Of a stretch of DNA of 64,000 bases, positions 23,462 to 34,548 are shown one piece after another. Position numbers and translations under genes: made by a program. This DNA comes from Pseudoscleropodium purum (lineage: Eukaryota; Streptophyta; Bryopsida; Hypnales; Brachytheciaceae), in assembly GCA_963969395.1 (NCBI GenBank), contig OZ017802.1, positions 4,962,501 through 5,026,500 on the forward strand, given 5' to 3'. The notes under the pieces are model-generated. The model was given only the letters and a program-made list of their open reading frames with translations. It was not told the DNA's origin and did no database searches. Each line of letters starts with the position of its first letter. The stretch's first letter is position 1.

Positions 23462-23612
23462 CAACCATTAGATAGGACAACAACTTGATAAAGTATCTTT
23501 ACAAATTAAATGAATTTCATCCAAGTAGTAATGAGAAAGAACACCAAATTCCAAATTCCAATCTATTCGTCGTCCAGAAATTGGACGTCGGAGCGCTCCA
23601 GGGTGAATATTG
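23462..23612 (+). repeat. Dispersed repeat R9, CpG-rich copy
   Basis: It is collinear with 29711-29852: 'caaccattagatagg', 'caacaacttgat.aagtatct', 'atttcatccaag.agtaa' and then 'gt.gtcca.aaattg.a.gtc'. This copy keeps CpG sites (GTCGTCC, GGACGTCGGAGCGCTC) where the other has TpG or CpA. Confidence 0.7.
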
Positions 23613-25243
23613 AACGCGGGAGACTATGGCGAGGCTGTAATGTCTGAGTCGTGTAAACATCAAACGCGCTGAAGCTGTAATGTCTCAGTAATGTCTCAGT
23701 CGTTTCACTCCAATTGTGTCATCTCGAAATGCAAATTGATTCTTTACAGCGTAACTACGTCGGCTGTAAGCGAGATTGTCATCAGGCTCGACCAAAATTG
23801 TAGCTAGCGTTTGAGAGTTTCTATTGCGAAGTACTAGCACAAGCTAGTTCTCGGTGTTCCTGCATTCCTAACAATTAACCTTGCGTTGCAGTAAGAGGGA
23901 GTTTTTTTTTCCCACATCAGCCGAGGGTTGGGGTCGACAAACCTGTACTAGCATGGCCTTTTTCTTCAGTCTAGCATCAACAACTGTGCGTGATTCTGAA
24001 TTCATGGAGGATAGTTCATCATCTGGATGATCAAGGAGAACAACCTCCGAGCTCTTGAAAGTTCCACAGAGTGGTGACATGACGGAGGAGAGGATGAGAA
24101 TACGGATGCCAGAGCAGTTCGGCGCGAGAGGAAGAAGCAGCTTACGCTCACCGCGATGAACAAAGTCTTTGTGAAGTCCAGCGCGTATAATTCTCTTGTT
24201 CTTGGGTTTCTAGCGACCTCGGGGCTCCTTCGACGACGACAGATTTGTGCGAACAGACAAGAACCCAAGCCTCATGTGGGTTTGTGTATTTCAATAGTTC
24301 TCATTCTACTTCGCCATGGTCGACCTCATCCTTTGTTTGAGTGGCAACTTTGCGCCACTGACCGGTCTCCATGCCAAGACTTTCCTCTCACAACCTGAAC
24401 CGAAGAACCTAAAGAAACGAACCTGCTTCAATGACTTCGTGCATAGGATCATGTAGGGTCCAGATGCGCCTTGTCCATCCATCGACAACGAAATGATCCC
24501 GATTCTGTGTATCTTGAACAAGACATCATGCACAGGTTAGCGCACTTCGTAGCATACACGCTGACGAAAGCAGCAACCATCGACCTATTACTCGTTATCT
24601 CTCTTACATGCTGCGTCACTGCATTTGAAGCAGCCGACTCTGCTGTGATACCGAATCAGGTTACTACTATTCTCACCTCTGTGATCGGCTGTTTCACGTA
24701 TTTGTGTTTTATGTTGTGACTGCTCACGGATTCTGTCATATTCTTCTCGAGAGCAGGTTTAAGTCTAGGCGCAGTGGGTACTTTCCTTGCCGACGCGTTG
24801 GCACAGAATGCTGGCCACCTTGAATCGCAACTGCAATATTGTAGAGGTAGCATGGACACTGCCACTGCAGTCGACACCGCTTCAGCTGAGTCGGTTCTTG
24901 CACCAATGTTGGATAGCACAAGGACGTTTGTGAGGAGAGTAGGTCCGAGAGGTAGGACACCTCGAACTAGTACTAATGTGTAACCCGCACTTCGAATTGA
25001 AGTTGCTCCTTTACTATAACTTGATGACGAGCAGTTCACAAGAAGACTGAAAGTAGTGAGATTGCAGACAATTTTTGCAATAGAGAAGATCAAATTTCAG
25101 GGATTATAATTTCTGTGCACAAGAGAGCTGTCGAACTTATGACAGGAAATTCGATAATACTGTACATAATTTGCGTTGATCGTCAAGAGACCGGCCCCCG
25201 GAGCTACTTTGACTGCATCAAGCTGAGGGAACCTTATTGATAT
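23613..25243. other. GC-richer stretch of unknown nature between the KAB1-like and DUF2921-type genes
   Basis: Composition is gene-like, unlike the deserts, and CpG is frequent. Frames of 60-145 codons are open on both strands, for example 24156-24398 and 24774-24983 on plus and 24656-25093 on minus. None shows a domain I recognise, and I could not splice them into one credible protein. The last part may be 3' UTR of the minus-strand gene ending at 25244. It could be a noncoding transcript or a decayed gene. Confidence 0.35.
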
Positions 25244-27346
25244 TCAGCGATCAAAAGTATGACAGAGAAACGGAGTTTGGGTAACAGTGTGCCAGGATGC
25301 ACGATTCAATGGTGACGCAGTTGCAAACTGGAAGTGCACGACAAGGACCAGGAGCGCAGAGCAAAAGACGACCCCGATCTCCCACCACGGTACGAGAACC
25401 CTCTCGAAGAAGCCGTAAGAATTCAGGTAGGGATCATACCAGGTGAAGATCGGCACGAGCTGGAAATGCTTGGCGACGCAGAAGGCGAACGGCAGCGACC
25501 GCAGGAAAGGCAGGCCGACGTAGAACCACACGCTCAACGGGCGCCCTTGGACCTTCCACCTCCAGTTTCCCAGCACCTGTGGCACCAGGAACAAGCTCAC
25601 CATCATTCCCATCACATTATTCACAATTCCCCACAGCGCCTCCCAGAATGTCGGTGTCACACTGCGGGGAGCGCTAGTCATCCCTGTGTTGCCCGAGTAT
25701 CCCTGAAACCCTAACAATCTGATGACGACGCAAAAGATTGCAAGAGAAGCGAACACCACGAGCCCGTCGCTTGGCGGATCCTTGGCGCCAGGCCGTCCCC
25801 TGCGTATTCTCAGCTGCATGGTCCTCCGCCTGACACCGACCTTGTGAAAGATAAACACGTACATGAAGAGGGCCGCCGTTGTCATGGACTGGTAGGGCAC
25901 AAACATAACCCACGCCGAGGTTTCGTAGTAGTTCAAATCCGCCGCGGAGCTGAAATTGATTTCCAACTTGCTCCTGTATTTTCCAATTTGGAATTCCTGG
26001 AAAATGGGCATCTTGGAGAGATGGTGTATGAGCTGAATGCCCAGCATACCCAGAGACAAAAACGGCAGCGCTTCCTCGTTGTTCCTGCCATGCTCGATCT
26101 GCATCACAACGCAGACGAGCTCTAGAACTAGTAGCAAAACCCGACTGACGGTTTTGACTCGCTGTTGCCAGTCGATTGAAAAATCCTTCGGACTACACGA
26201 AAAGAAAATAGTTCGTTCTAAAGTGTCGAAGTAGAGAGGGTCATCGCTGTCGCTCGTACTGCGAAGCGCAAATTTCAGGACCCGCTGCGAGTTCCAGCGA
26301 GGGTTCACCGGCGGGTATTGCAGCGTTACAGCCACGGCGCAGACTTCCGAGCTCGAATTCGAGTCCAGGGGATGCTTCTTGGGATCCCTTATGCGGGATT
26401 GTGCATTTTTTGGTACTTCTCTTGATGATACCCCTACTGCTCCTCCTTGGCTATGTGGGATATGTACACCTTGCGTGCATCCTTCCAAGTGCATTTTGCC
26501 AGTGAATGGATAATAGACACCCTCGGCGAGAATCTCCAAGCCAAGAACGTGAATACGGACGAAGACATTGAAGGAACGGCTACCCCCAAAGAGATCGTCA
26601 TCACGGCCTTGAATCGGATCATGCCATTGTCGGCAGGATTCCCCGTAGTATCCGTGCTTGTAGAAGAATCGGCCACCACCGTTCACCAAGCACGAATCCA
26701 CAGTCATGACTTGGAGCTCTTCGATGGCGTTCGACGTATCCCACTCCATGACCGCGAGATCGTCCCAGTTGCATCGATCCTTCGATGGGGGAAAGGTCGG
26801 AAATCGGTCACCTCTGTTGTCATGCGGAGACCGACTAGCTTCCGCTTCCGCTTCCGCCCTGGCTGTGGTAATTCGTGTCTCATCGTGAGCGAAGAAGTAA
26901 TTCCGCCACAGCCCTGAAGAACCCTGGACCTTGAAGTGGTAGCCATCCTTCGACTCTGGAAATTTTGTTGGTACTTCGAGATTGCTTGACAAAGAATGCG
27001 TTGCTACGTCACCTCTGATATTGTCTTGCGGTGGATTAGCTGCTTCCCCTATGGTGGTCTCATTGTGGGAGTCGGAGTACTTCCACCATGACCTCCACGA
27101 CACCACGCGACCGGAGACAGCATTCTGCGCTTGTATCTGAAGAGATTTGACTTGCGCAACATACTCCGGCACGGACTGTTTCGCGCGCTCAATGTCAGCA
27201 TACTGCGCTATGTTCTGCAGAGCAGGGAGGACATCTGCAATGTAGTCTCCCACATGTCGGGCGCTACACAGGTGAGGATTCCACAATGCAATAACGTGAA
27301 GAACAAGCACCCAAAGCTTCAAATCGCAAACCCTCATGAAATTCAT
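25244..27346 (-). CDS. DUF2921-type plant multi-pass membrane protein (intronless, 700 aa)
   Basis: One uninterrupted frame of 700 codons. A hydrophobic signal peptide covers residues 1-29 (MNFMRVCDLKLWVLVLHVIA start). A long lumenal or extracellular region follows to about 395, with Cys192, Cys219, Cys238, Cys290 and Cys336, and the segment EGVYYPFTGKMHLEGC that resembles the 'genomic signature' part of the family. About seven membrane segments follow: roughly 400-418, 427-445, 476-501, 528-547, 568-590, 603-625 and 651-675. The C-terminal block PQVLGNWRWKVQGRPLSVWFYVG with a following LRSLPFAF matches my memory of plant DUF2921 proteins, which also resemble the membrane part of the FLY/Tul1 ubiquitin ligases. 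No RING is present here. Function of the family is largely unknown. The antisense strand has long open frames, but they lack any protein character. Family assignment is from memory of motifs, not a search. Confidence 0.8.
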   Translation of the reverse strand: MNFMRVCDLKLWVLVLHVIALWNPHLCSARHVGDYIADVLPALQNIAQYADIERAKQSVPEYVAQVKSLQIQAQNAVSGRVVSWRSWWKYSDSHNETTIGEAANPPQDNIRGDVATHSLSSNLEVPTKFPESKDGYHFKVQGSSGLWRNYFFAHDETRITTARAEAEAEASRSPHDNRGDRFPTFPPSKDRCNWDDLAVMEWDTSNAIEELQVMTVDSCLVNGGGRFFYKHGYYGESCRQWHDPIQGRDDDLFGGSRSFNVFVRIHVLGLEILAEGVYYPFTGKMHLEGCTQGVHIPHSQGGAVGVSSREVPKNAQSRIRDPKKHPLDSNSSSEVCAVAVTLQYPPVNPRWNSQRVLKFALRSTSDSDDPLYFDTLERTIFFSCSPKDFSIDWQQRVKTVSRVLLLVLELVCVVMQIEHGRNNEEALPFLSLGMLGIQLIHHLSKMPIFQEFQIGKYRSKLEINFSSAADLNYYETSAWVMFVPYQSMTTAALFMYVFIFHKVGVRRRTMQLRIRRGRPGAKDPPSDGLVVFASLAIFCVVIRLLGFQGYSGNTGMTSAPRSVTPTFWEALWGIVNNVMGMMVSLFLVPQVLGNWRWKVQGRPLSVWFYVGLPFLRSLPFAFCVAKHFQLVPIFTWYDPYLNSYGFFERVLVPWWEIGVVFCSALLVLVVHFQFATASPLNRASWHTVTQTPFLCHTFDR

Positions 27347-29710
27347 GGCAAACTAGCTACCGGTGTTGATCTCAAAGGAGGAAATGAAACAGGATTTCTC
27401 CTTTGCCGCAGGTACGAAATCGTGCATCTCTATTGATTGAGCGTGACTGAAGGTTCCACTAATCGTCAAGTTCGCTGTTACTGTAGTTCTTATTGAATTG
27501 CCAATCAATTCGTCTACCACCAAATTCGTATTGATCTGTAAGCAATTCTCAGCCACCCCCGTTTCTTGCCTTGCAAGTGGACACACTTTTTAGTGCAACA
27601 ACTACAATTAAATCTTCATCAGGTTTGACATCTTGGTGTAACTTTTACTTGCAACAAATTCTTTTTTTTAATGTATCGAGGACCAATTCATACATGATAT
27701 TACACCCACCCATCTTTGATTTGAATAAGTTTACAATGATACACATAATTCAACCTTGTAGCTACAAACTTGTTAAGAGTTTCTTCAATTCATCACATCC
27801 AATGCAAGCTGTGATCTTCAATTCATCATAAGTTTACACAACAGCATTAAATTGTTAGCACTACAGATCGTCGGCAAACAGTCGGCTGAGTACAGAATTT
27901 GGTGGTAAACGAATTGCTTTATGATTCAATGAGGACCACAGTAGCAGCAAACTTGACAATCAGTGGAGCTTTTGCCGTGGCAAGGAAGTCTACGGGCAAT
28001 CTGTCTGTAAATGGAAATGGGTCTAAAGGCAATTGGGCATCATGATCAGGGCTTTTTTCATTTTTATAGGGAGCCAAAGTGGTGATATAAATTTTTTTTA
28101 TAGTGGTGCTCCAAATTTCAACATTCATCCACATATTGGATAGAAAACTTCACATTAGTACATGTCACATGTCCATGATTTTATTTTCATCTACAATTTG
28201 GCGATTTCGTTCAAGTTTTTTTTTTGTAATTTGAAGTTTTTTGGAGAAAAATTTCATGTTTTTTTGTCATTTTTTAGCCAAATTATTATTTTTTGGATTC
28301 AATCTGGTATTATAAAGCCAAAAAAAAAAAGTCCTCATCATGATTGGGAGAATTTTTGGATTGGATTGTGTACAAGTGGTCCACAACTAAACCTGTGGGG
28401 CATAGTGCGATTGTAAATAGGCACTTATGAGTAGTGATCTCATAGCTAGTTTATGGAATTTAATGCAATATGCTACCTCCAAGATAAACATGTATGAACT
28501 CTAGCTACCTTGAGAGTGAGTAGTTTAAAAAGAATAAAAAATAAAAAATGAAGGATTTTGCAAGTTGTAAAGGATTATTGGGAGTACTATTATACAAAAC
28601 TAACTAAATAGATGATAATTTCAATGTGGAAGATGTTGCAAATTGGTTATCAAATTCTCTTGTTTGTTGCCATTTGGGCTAAAATGTCTCCATTCGAGGC
28701 CCTTTTTTACAATGTACTAGTAGAGCAAGGATTTTTTGGGTAGAAACTCTTAATTAATTTGAGCTAGTTTAGGAATTGTTGCTACTCAAATTGACATATT
28801 TAATCTTCATCTTGGTATTATAATGTACCGGTAAGTGTGACATAATTACCCATATTGTTTACTAAGTTGGCCACATTTAAAACTCATAAAATACTACTAA
28901 GGTAGGAGGTCTACAAAGGGCACCCATTTAAGAGCTAGAAATTAATCTAAGCTGGTTAATCTTTGGAGGTAAGGTAAGGTGCTCTAAAAGCGACCCTACT
29001 CTACAAGAAACCACTAATGTAGAGGTACATTTTGCTTTCTTCAACATACCAATAGTGAACATTTACAAAAGTGGTTGCTTTTAGTTACCATTGCGTTTCA
29101 ACTTTCAAAAATTTGCAACTAATTTCACAAAAGGTCAAAAAAAATATGAAGTGATGCCAATTCCATTTTCCTTCCTACAAAAGTTTAATGAAAATTGTTT
29201 TAAGTAGTTTAGCTTCTCCCAAAATGCAAATAGTTATTAAAAGGTCACTTTAAAAGCAAACTACCTTACAAAGTGTTCTCTAAGATTCTTGATTTGAGAA
29301 AAATTAGCATAAAATACTATTTTGTATTTGGAAGAATTTTTTGGAATCGATACACAAGTAAAAGTAATAGATTTTGAGTTTTAAGTTCCATCAGTATGAT
29401 ACTATGATTAGATTTACCAATGCTATTACTAATACTTTTTTGAAAGGAAAATTTCTAAATTCTTTCTAAATTCGATTACAAGAAAAATATTATCATTTTT
29501 TGAGTAAAATTTGATGGAATGGATTTGAAATGAGGTTTGCTTCATATGTTGGTGATTTTTTAAAATTTTTGTGTTCTTTAAATCTATGACCTCAGTTTTG
29601 CTATTTGAGTTTTGAAGGAGAGTTGATGCAATTTTGGCTTGATCAACTATTTGACATACTTCTACATTTGCAATTTTAGAAAAATATATGTAGTCTAGTT
29701 GTACCAAATC
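27347..29710. other. Intergenic: short promoter side, then AT-rich desert
   Basis: The first 230 bases upstream of the minus-strand gene are moderately GC-rich and should hold its promoter and leader. From about 27580 onward the sequence is AT-rich with no recognised gene or RNA. Confidence 0.5.
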
Positions 29711-29852
29711 CAACCATTAGATAGGCCAACAACTTGATTAAGTATCTCCACAAATTAGGATGATTTTCATCCAAGGAGTAAATGAATAAGAAACAAGAAT
29801 ATCAATTTGTTTGTTGTCCAAAAATTGAATGTCAGAGCACTAAAGGGTTGAA
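29711..29852 (+). repeat. Dispersed repeat R9, CpG-depleted copy
   Basis: It is collinear with 23462-23612. Nearly every CpG of the other copy is TpG or CpA here (GTTGTCC, GAATGTCAGAGCACTA), the pattern left by deamination of methylated cytosine. Confidence 0.7.
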
Positions 29853-29893
29853 CTTCTTGAAATATTTGTCAATAAAATTTTCTTGAAAGATAA

Positions 29894-30005
29894 ATGGAAT
29901 TGGCATCAAACCCAAGTTGTTTCCTATTTTTTAGGGAGCTTATGGAATTGGCATCAAATCCAAGTCATTTCCTATTTTTTGGGGAGCTTATGGAATTAGC
30001 AATGA
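29894..30005 (+). repeat. 48-base tandem repeat, two and a third units
   Basis: ATGGAATTGGCATCAAA starts at 29894 and again at 29942, and a partial third unit (ATGGAATTAGCA) starts at 29990. The period is exactly 48. The first two units differ at only a handful of positions. Confidence 0.85.
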
Positions 30006-30476
30006 ATTTTTGAAGTCGAAATGCAATGGCCATTACAAACATCCACCTCTGAAAATGTACATTGTTTGTAGATTGCTAGTGGAATGGAAAAAGAAAAATG
30101 TACAAATAGTATACATTAAAGGAGGTGGACACTTTTAGAGCCTTAGCACTTTATGGACCTCCTACCTAGCTCATATATTGTTGTGATACATTTGATTTTT
30201 ATAAATGTAGGATTTTAGTATATAGAATTTTTTATTTTTTGTATTCAAATTGCTAGTCTTACTGTAGGATTTTAGCCAATGCACTTGGCTCCATCAAAAT
30301 ATTCTGCACTAGTGGGACAACACAACATGTATTATTTCCAAAAAATCTTGTTGGTATATAGTATGAATTTTTTTGGTTTGTTGATTTTGGAAATACTTTT
30401 TTTACCATTTATTAAGGTCAGGACATCTAACACCATCATTTTTTTACTTGCACAATTTATATTATTAGATTGATAA

Positions 30477-30500
<24 letters not shown>
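30477..30500. repeat. (AT)12 microsatellite
   Basis: Uninterrupted AT dinucleotides, followed by a short CA-rich run at 30501-30511. Confidence 0.9.
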
Positions 30501-30511
<11 letters not shown>

Positions 30512-30529
30512 CGTTCTAATTGGAAAATA

Positions 30530-30630
30530 AAAAAGAGATTTTAGTACACTAAAGAATGCATCATTTGGATGTTGTATTCGAGAGTTATGAGGGATCAAAG
30601 TTTTTTGGGGTAGATGTTCTAAAATCATTT
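30530..30630 (+). repeat. Dispersed repeat R6, intergenic copy
   Basis: It matches 34691-34796. Shared blocks are 'aaagag.ttt', 'aaag.atgcat/aaagagtgcat', 'gt.agagttatgagggatcaa' against 'gttaaaagggttcaaag', and 'aagtttt.ttgg.g.atg'. Short and diverged. Confidence 0.5.
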
Positions 30631-33600
30631 CTACAACAAGAGGTATATATATATATATTAATGGAGGACATGTACTACATATAATTAGAACATTTATTCA
30701 AGTAGAGCTTTTAAGCAATTGGTGCATTTGGTGTCTATACCTTAGTAGTTGTATGCAAATTTGTGGCTTCTTTCCTTTTATACAATGTGTGTTTTGTGTG
30801 GCAAATAAATTATTGTTGGTTTTATTTATAATTGGATTTTTATAATTAGAGTAAATTAGGATGAAGTAGTACCTCCTTAGTGTAAAGATTTTAAGAATTT
30901 TACTAGTATGATTGCCACTATTTGCAAACTAAATATTTAGTCACTTCTAATTTAAAAATCTATGAGTGTTGGGAGTTGGAAATTATGTCATTACTTGTGA
31001 AAGGACATGCTTATGATTACTTTATTAAACTTCAAAGTCCTTCTTAGTCTATTCTCCTACTGCGCAACAATTTTTTGAATGAATATTTTTATATTTTTTT
31101 TCAAAGATGTAATGACACATTTTCTCTAAGTTATAAAAATTTCAATTTTTTTGTGAAAATTTGAAATTATAGTGAATTTTTGAATAAAAATTGAAAAAAA
31201 ATTAATATCAATTACAATATATAATGAAGAAATCTTAAATTTTCTTTGTGGATGTATATTGAAACATAGAACATCATGGTGAAAATTAAATTACTAGGAT
31301 ATTTAGAAACTGGAAAAAAGTACTCCAAGGTTAATTAATTGTAAGTTCAAAGTTCAAATTGCAATAAAATATAGAAGTTTAGGAATTTTTCAAAATTTCA
31401 AATTGGTGCAAAAATCAAACTAAATAAGCTTTAAATTTCATTCGATTGTTTCAAATTCAAAAAAGATCATTTTTATGGCTATACTTCATATCAAGTGAAA
31501 GGAGGAAAATTTGCCAAAATACACTACAAATTGATCTATAGATATACCATTTTCTTAGATAGTAAAATAAAAAAATATCACACGAAGGGAATATCACAAG
31601 GAGTTAGAAACAAGTCCAAGAAACTCTTCTTAAAAATTTAAATGAAAAAAGTATTCTTTTCAATCCACAAATTCATCTAAAGGACAAAAAATTATTCTCT
31701 GGCATTTTAAGACTAAACTTGCTTTTGAAATCCTTCAATTCGATAGGTAATTTGAAACTTTTGGTTCTAGTATGGTGCATAAATTGTCTAAAATAGGTAA
31801 TGTGGTAGGATTAAAGTAGTGGCTATCCAAACTCATTTCAAACTAATAGAAGTTGGTGGATAAGCAATTCAAACAATGTTTGACAATTCCAAATTTTTTT
31901 CCTTCAAATTTTTTGATTTTTGACGTAATATTGAAGGTTGATACGCTTTTTTCTTACTCACTTGTTTGTAGAAGGTAAAACATAAGTCATACAAGAAATG
32001 GTAATCATTGCAATTATAGTTGTTTATATAGATAGTAATTTTCAATGATCCTTTGGACACCTTTAGGTTGTTAAAGAATATTTAATCTATCATGATGAAG
32101 ATCCATGCATCTAATGGCACCACAATATATATATATACACATTCTTTATTTCTAAATCTAAATCTAAAAAAAATGGAATAATTTTTTATATGTTTCAAAA
32201 TGCAAGTAAAAAGAGGCTCACTTTATAGACTTCCACACAACATATAATTGATTATTTTTAGAAATCCTTTGAAGAGTAGCTAAAAGTGTATTACCAAACC
32301 ATCCTTTACAAATTTCAGCTCCAAATACACATTGAATTTTGTTCAAAACCCCTCCAAATTGGCAAGTATGATATAAATTTTGGAGCTATTTTTGGATAGT
32401 AAAATAGTTTTTTTTTTTTTTTAATTCCAAGAAATTAGACAAGGTGTATAATAGTCATGAATACCTTGCTTATGAATTTGATTCAAGTCATTTGGAACAA
32501 GATTGCAAAGGTGATAGCTAAAAATAGATCAACTAGTGATATGTGACAAAAATATTATAGGTATTTGATGCAGTCACTCATGAAGACAATACGTAAGTAG
32601 AATGCTCACTATTGAAGGTTGTAGTAGAAATAGATATGACATTCTCCATCTAATCACACCGCAAGAACTCTAAATGAACTTGTATACTTGTCATTAGAAA
32701 TGAATAAATAGATGGGATATTTTCACCAAATACATAGTGAATTTTAAAATTACTTCATCTTCTTTGGAATAGCCAATGATTATGAAGGGTTTTATGAATA
32801 CCTACTAAACAATATTATCAAGTTATAGAATACAATGAAAAATAAACTATGACTTTACAAACAATATTCACAAATCTCTTATCTACTAAAATGTATTTTA
32901 TGTCTACACGATTGCCAATCCACTTTACTTATTATAACCAATATAATTAGTGGTTGGCACATTAACCACCCATATGAAGATGGTTAATCCTTTAGATCCT
33001 TGAGGAACCAAAAGTGATCATTTGAGACATATAATATTGATCCAAAACTTTGAGCAAACTAGACCTATGTTAGAAATCTTGCATTCTATCCATTGCTACA
33101 TTCCAAGTTGTAGAAGATCTCCAAATATCACCTTATTTACTAATAACATCCTAGTAGTACACTTGTATATTGCAATATATATACTAATATACCAATGTGC
33201 ATAAAGAATGTATATAAATGCAATTTAAATATGGTGTTTTTGACCTTCCTATTTTCTAGTAAGTATATAAAAAAAAGTGCTAGAGGTGTGTTTAAGCCTC
33301 CAATATAGATTGCTATAGGTAAGTATCTCGAATATAGATTGCATTTTGAAATTCAACAAAAATTTAAGAAAAATAATGCTTATAGTGTGACTTTGGCAAG
33401 GTTAAAATCTCTAATTTTGTATACAAATCTAACTAACAAATCTACTTTTATCTATATATGATTGTAAACAAAAAGAGATCATTAAGTAACACAATCAATC
33501 AATGTATGACTTATAATACAAACTTTTTGTAGCAATTTGCACCAATGGATGTGCACAAAATTTAACATGCTACAACACCATCATGCTCGCTTCCACTTTC

Positions 33601-33687
33601 TATAGTTGAAATCTATATGTACACTTCAATGTTTCCATAAAGAGCTAAGATTTGTAAATAGGTACTAAAAACTTTGTTTTTCAAATA
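30631..33687. other. AT-rich intergenic desert
   Basis: No gene, RNA or intact mobile element is recognised in any frame. A further short AT run lies at about 30644-30658. Confidence 0.55.
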
Positions 33688-33905
33688 AAAATGTTTGTGA
33701 TCTAACGAATAACTATTCATCATGAGATGATTTCCATGTAGATTATTCTTAGAATAAATTCAATAAAAATGTTTAAGATTTAAAGGATTATTGTTCATCA
33801 TGAGATGATTCCCATGTCAATCATTCAAAAATAAATTCATTTAAGTGAATCTAAGATGATTTTCATATCAAAGATTCAAAAATGAATTCATTTAAGTGAA
33901 TCCAA
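33688..33905 (+). repeat. Minisatellite, unit about 80 bases
   Basis: AAAAATGTTT begins units at about 33688 and 33767. Both share TTCATCATGAGATGATT followed by 'ccatgt..atcattc' and 'ataaattca'. A truncated third unit from about 33851 repeats 'aagatgattttcatatca' and 'ttcatttaagtgaat', the latter shared with the end of unit two. Confidence 0.75.
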
Positions 33906-34548
33906 GTTCATATGCATACAATCTAAGTATAAACTATAAGATACTTTCTAGCAAATTTACTACAAAATTACTTTGATGTAATGAGATCCTGGCCTTGCCG
34001 TGACTCCATTGTACTTTAACCAAATTGCCTCTCTACGAACATCAATTACTCCACAGTTCATATCAAAAGTAGAAAGATCAATTTGTAGAAAGATCAATTC
34101 AGAACAAAGATTCTAAACAATAGGGAAAAAATAATTAAGAATGTGACAACTTGAAGGATGTCAACATAACAACAATGTAAGGATCCCCAAATAATGTTGA
34201 AGTCCCAAGAATATTGACTCAAAATAAGGAATCATCTATTGTGTGAGCTCGAGAAGCTAGCCCACTTCACTTCATCTTTTGGGAGAACATTCTATCTTCG
34301 ATACTTGAGCTCTCTTCAATTCAAATCAAATCAAATGGGAAGCCTCTACAACTAGCGAATAATGTTATGAACAACAATAACATCCTTGGGCGTATTTACA
34401 TACAATTTCAGAACTGATTCATCATCTCCCCGAAGAAGATCAAATGACTTCGTTTCTGAAAGGGTGCCCCTCAAGAATAGCGAAAGAAGAAGATGACAGA
34501 AGCAATGAATAGATACAACCCAGCAGGAATGAATCTCCGAACGGATAG

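Noticed and set aside
24774..24983. Possible Mpv17/PMP22-like exon (GAVGTFLADALAQ)
   Set aside because: The match is limited to a few residues, the following sequence does not fit the family, and no partner exons were found.
25334..26917. Several long open frames antisense to the DUF2921-type gene
   Set aside because: They are shadows created by GC-rich third positions. They lack any domain, and the sense frame is a coherent 700-residue protein.
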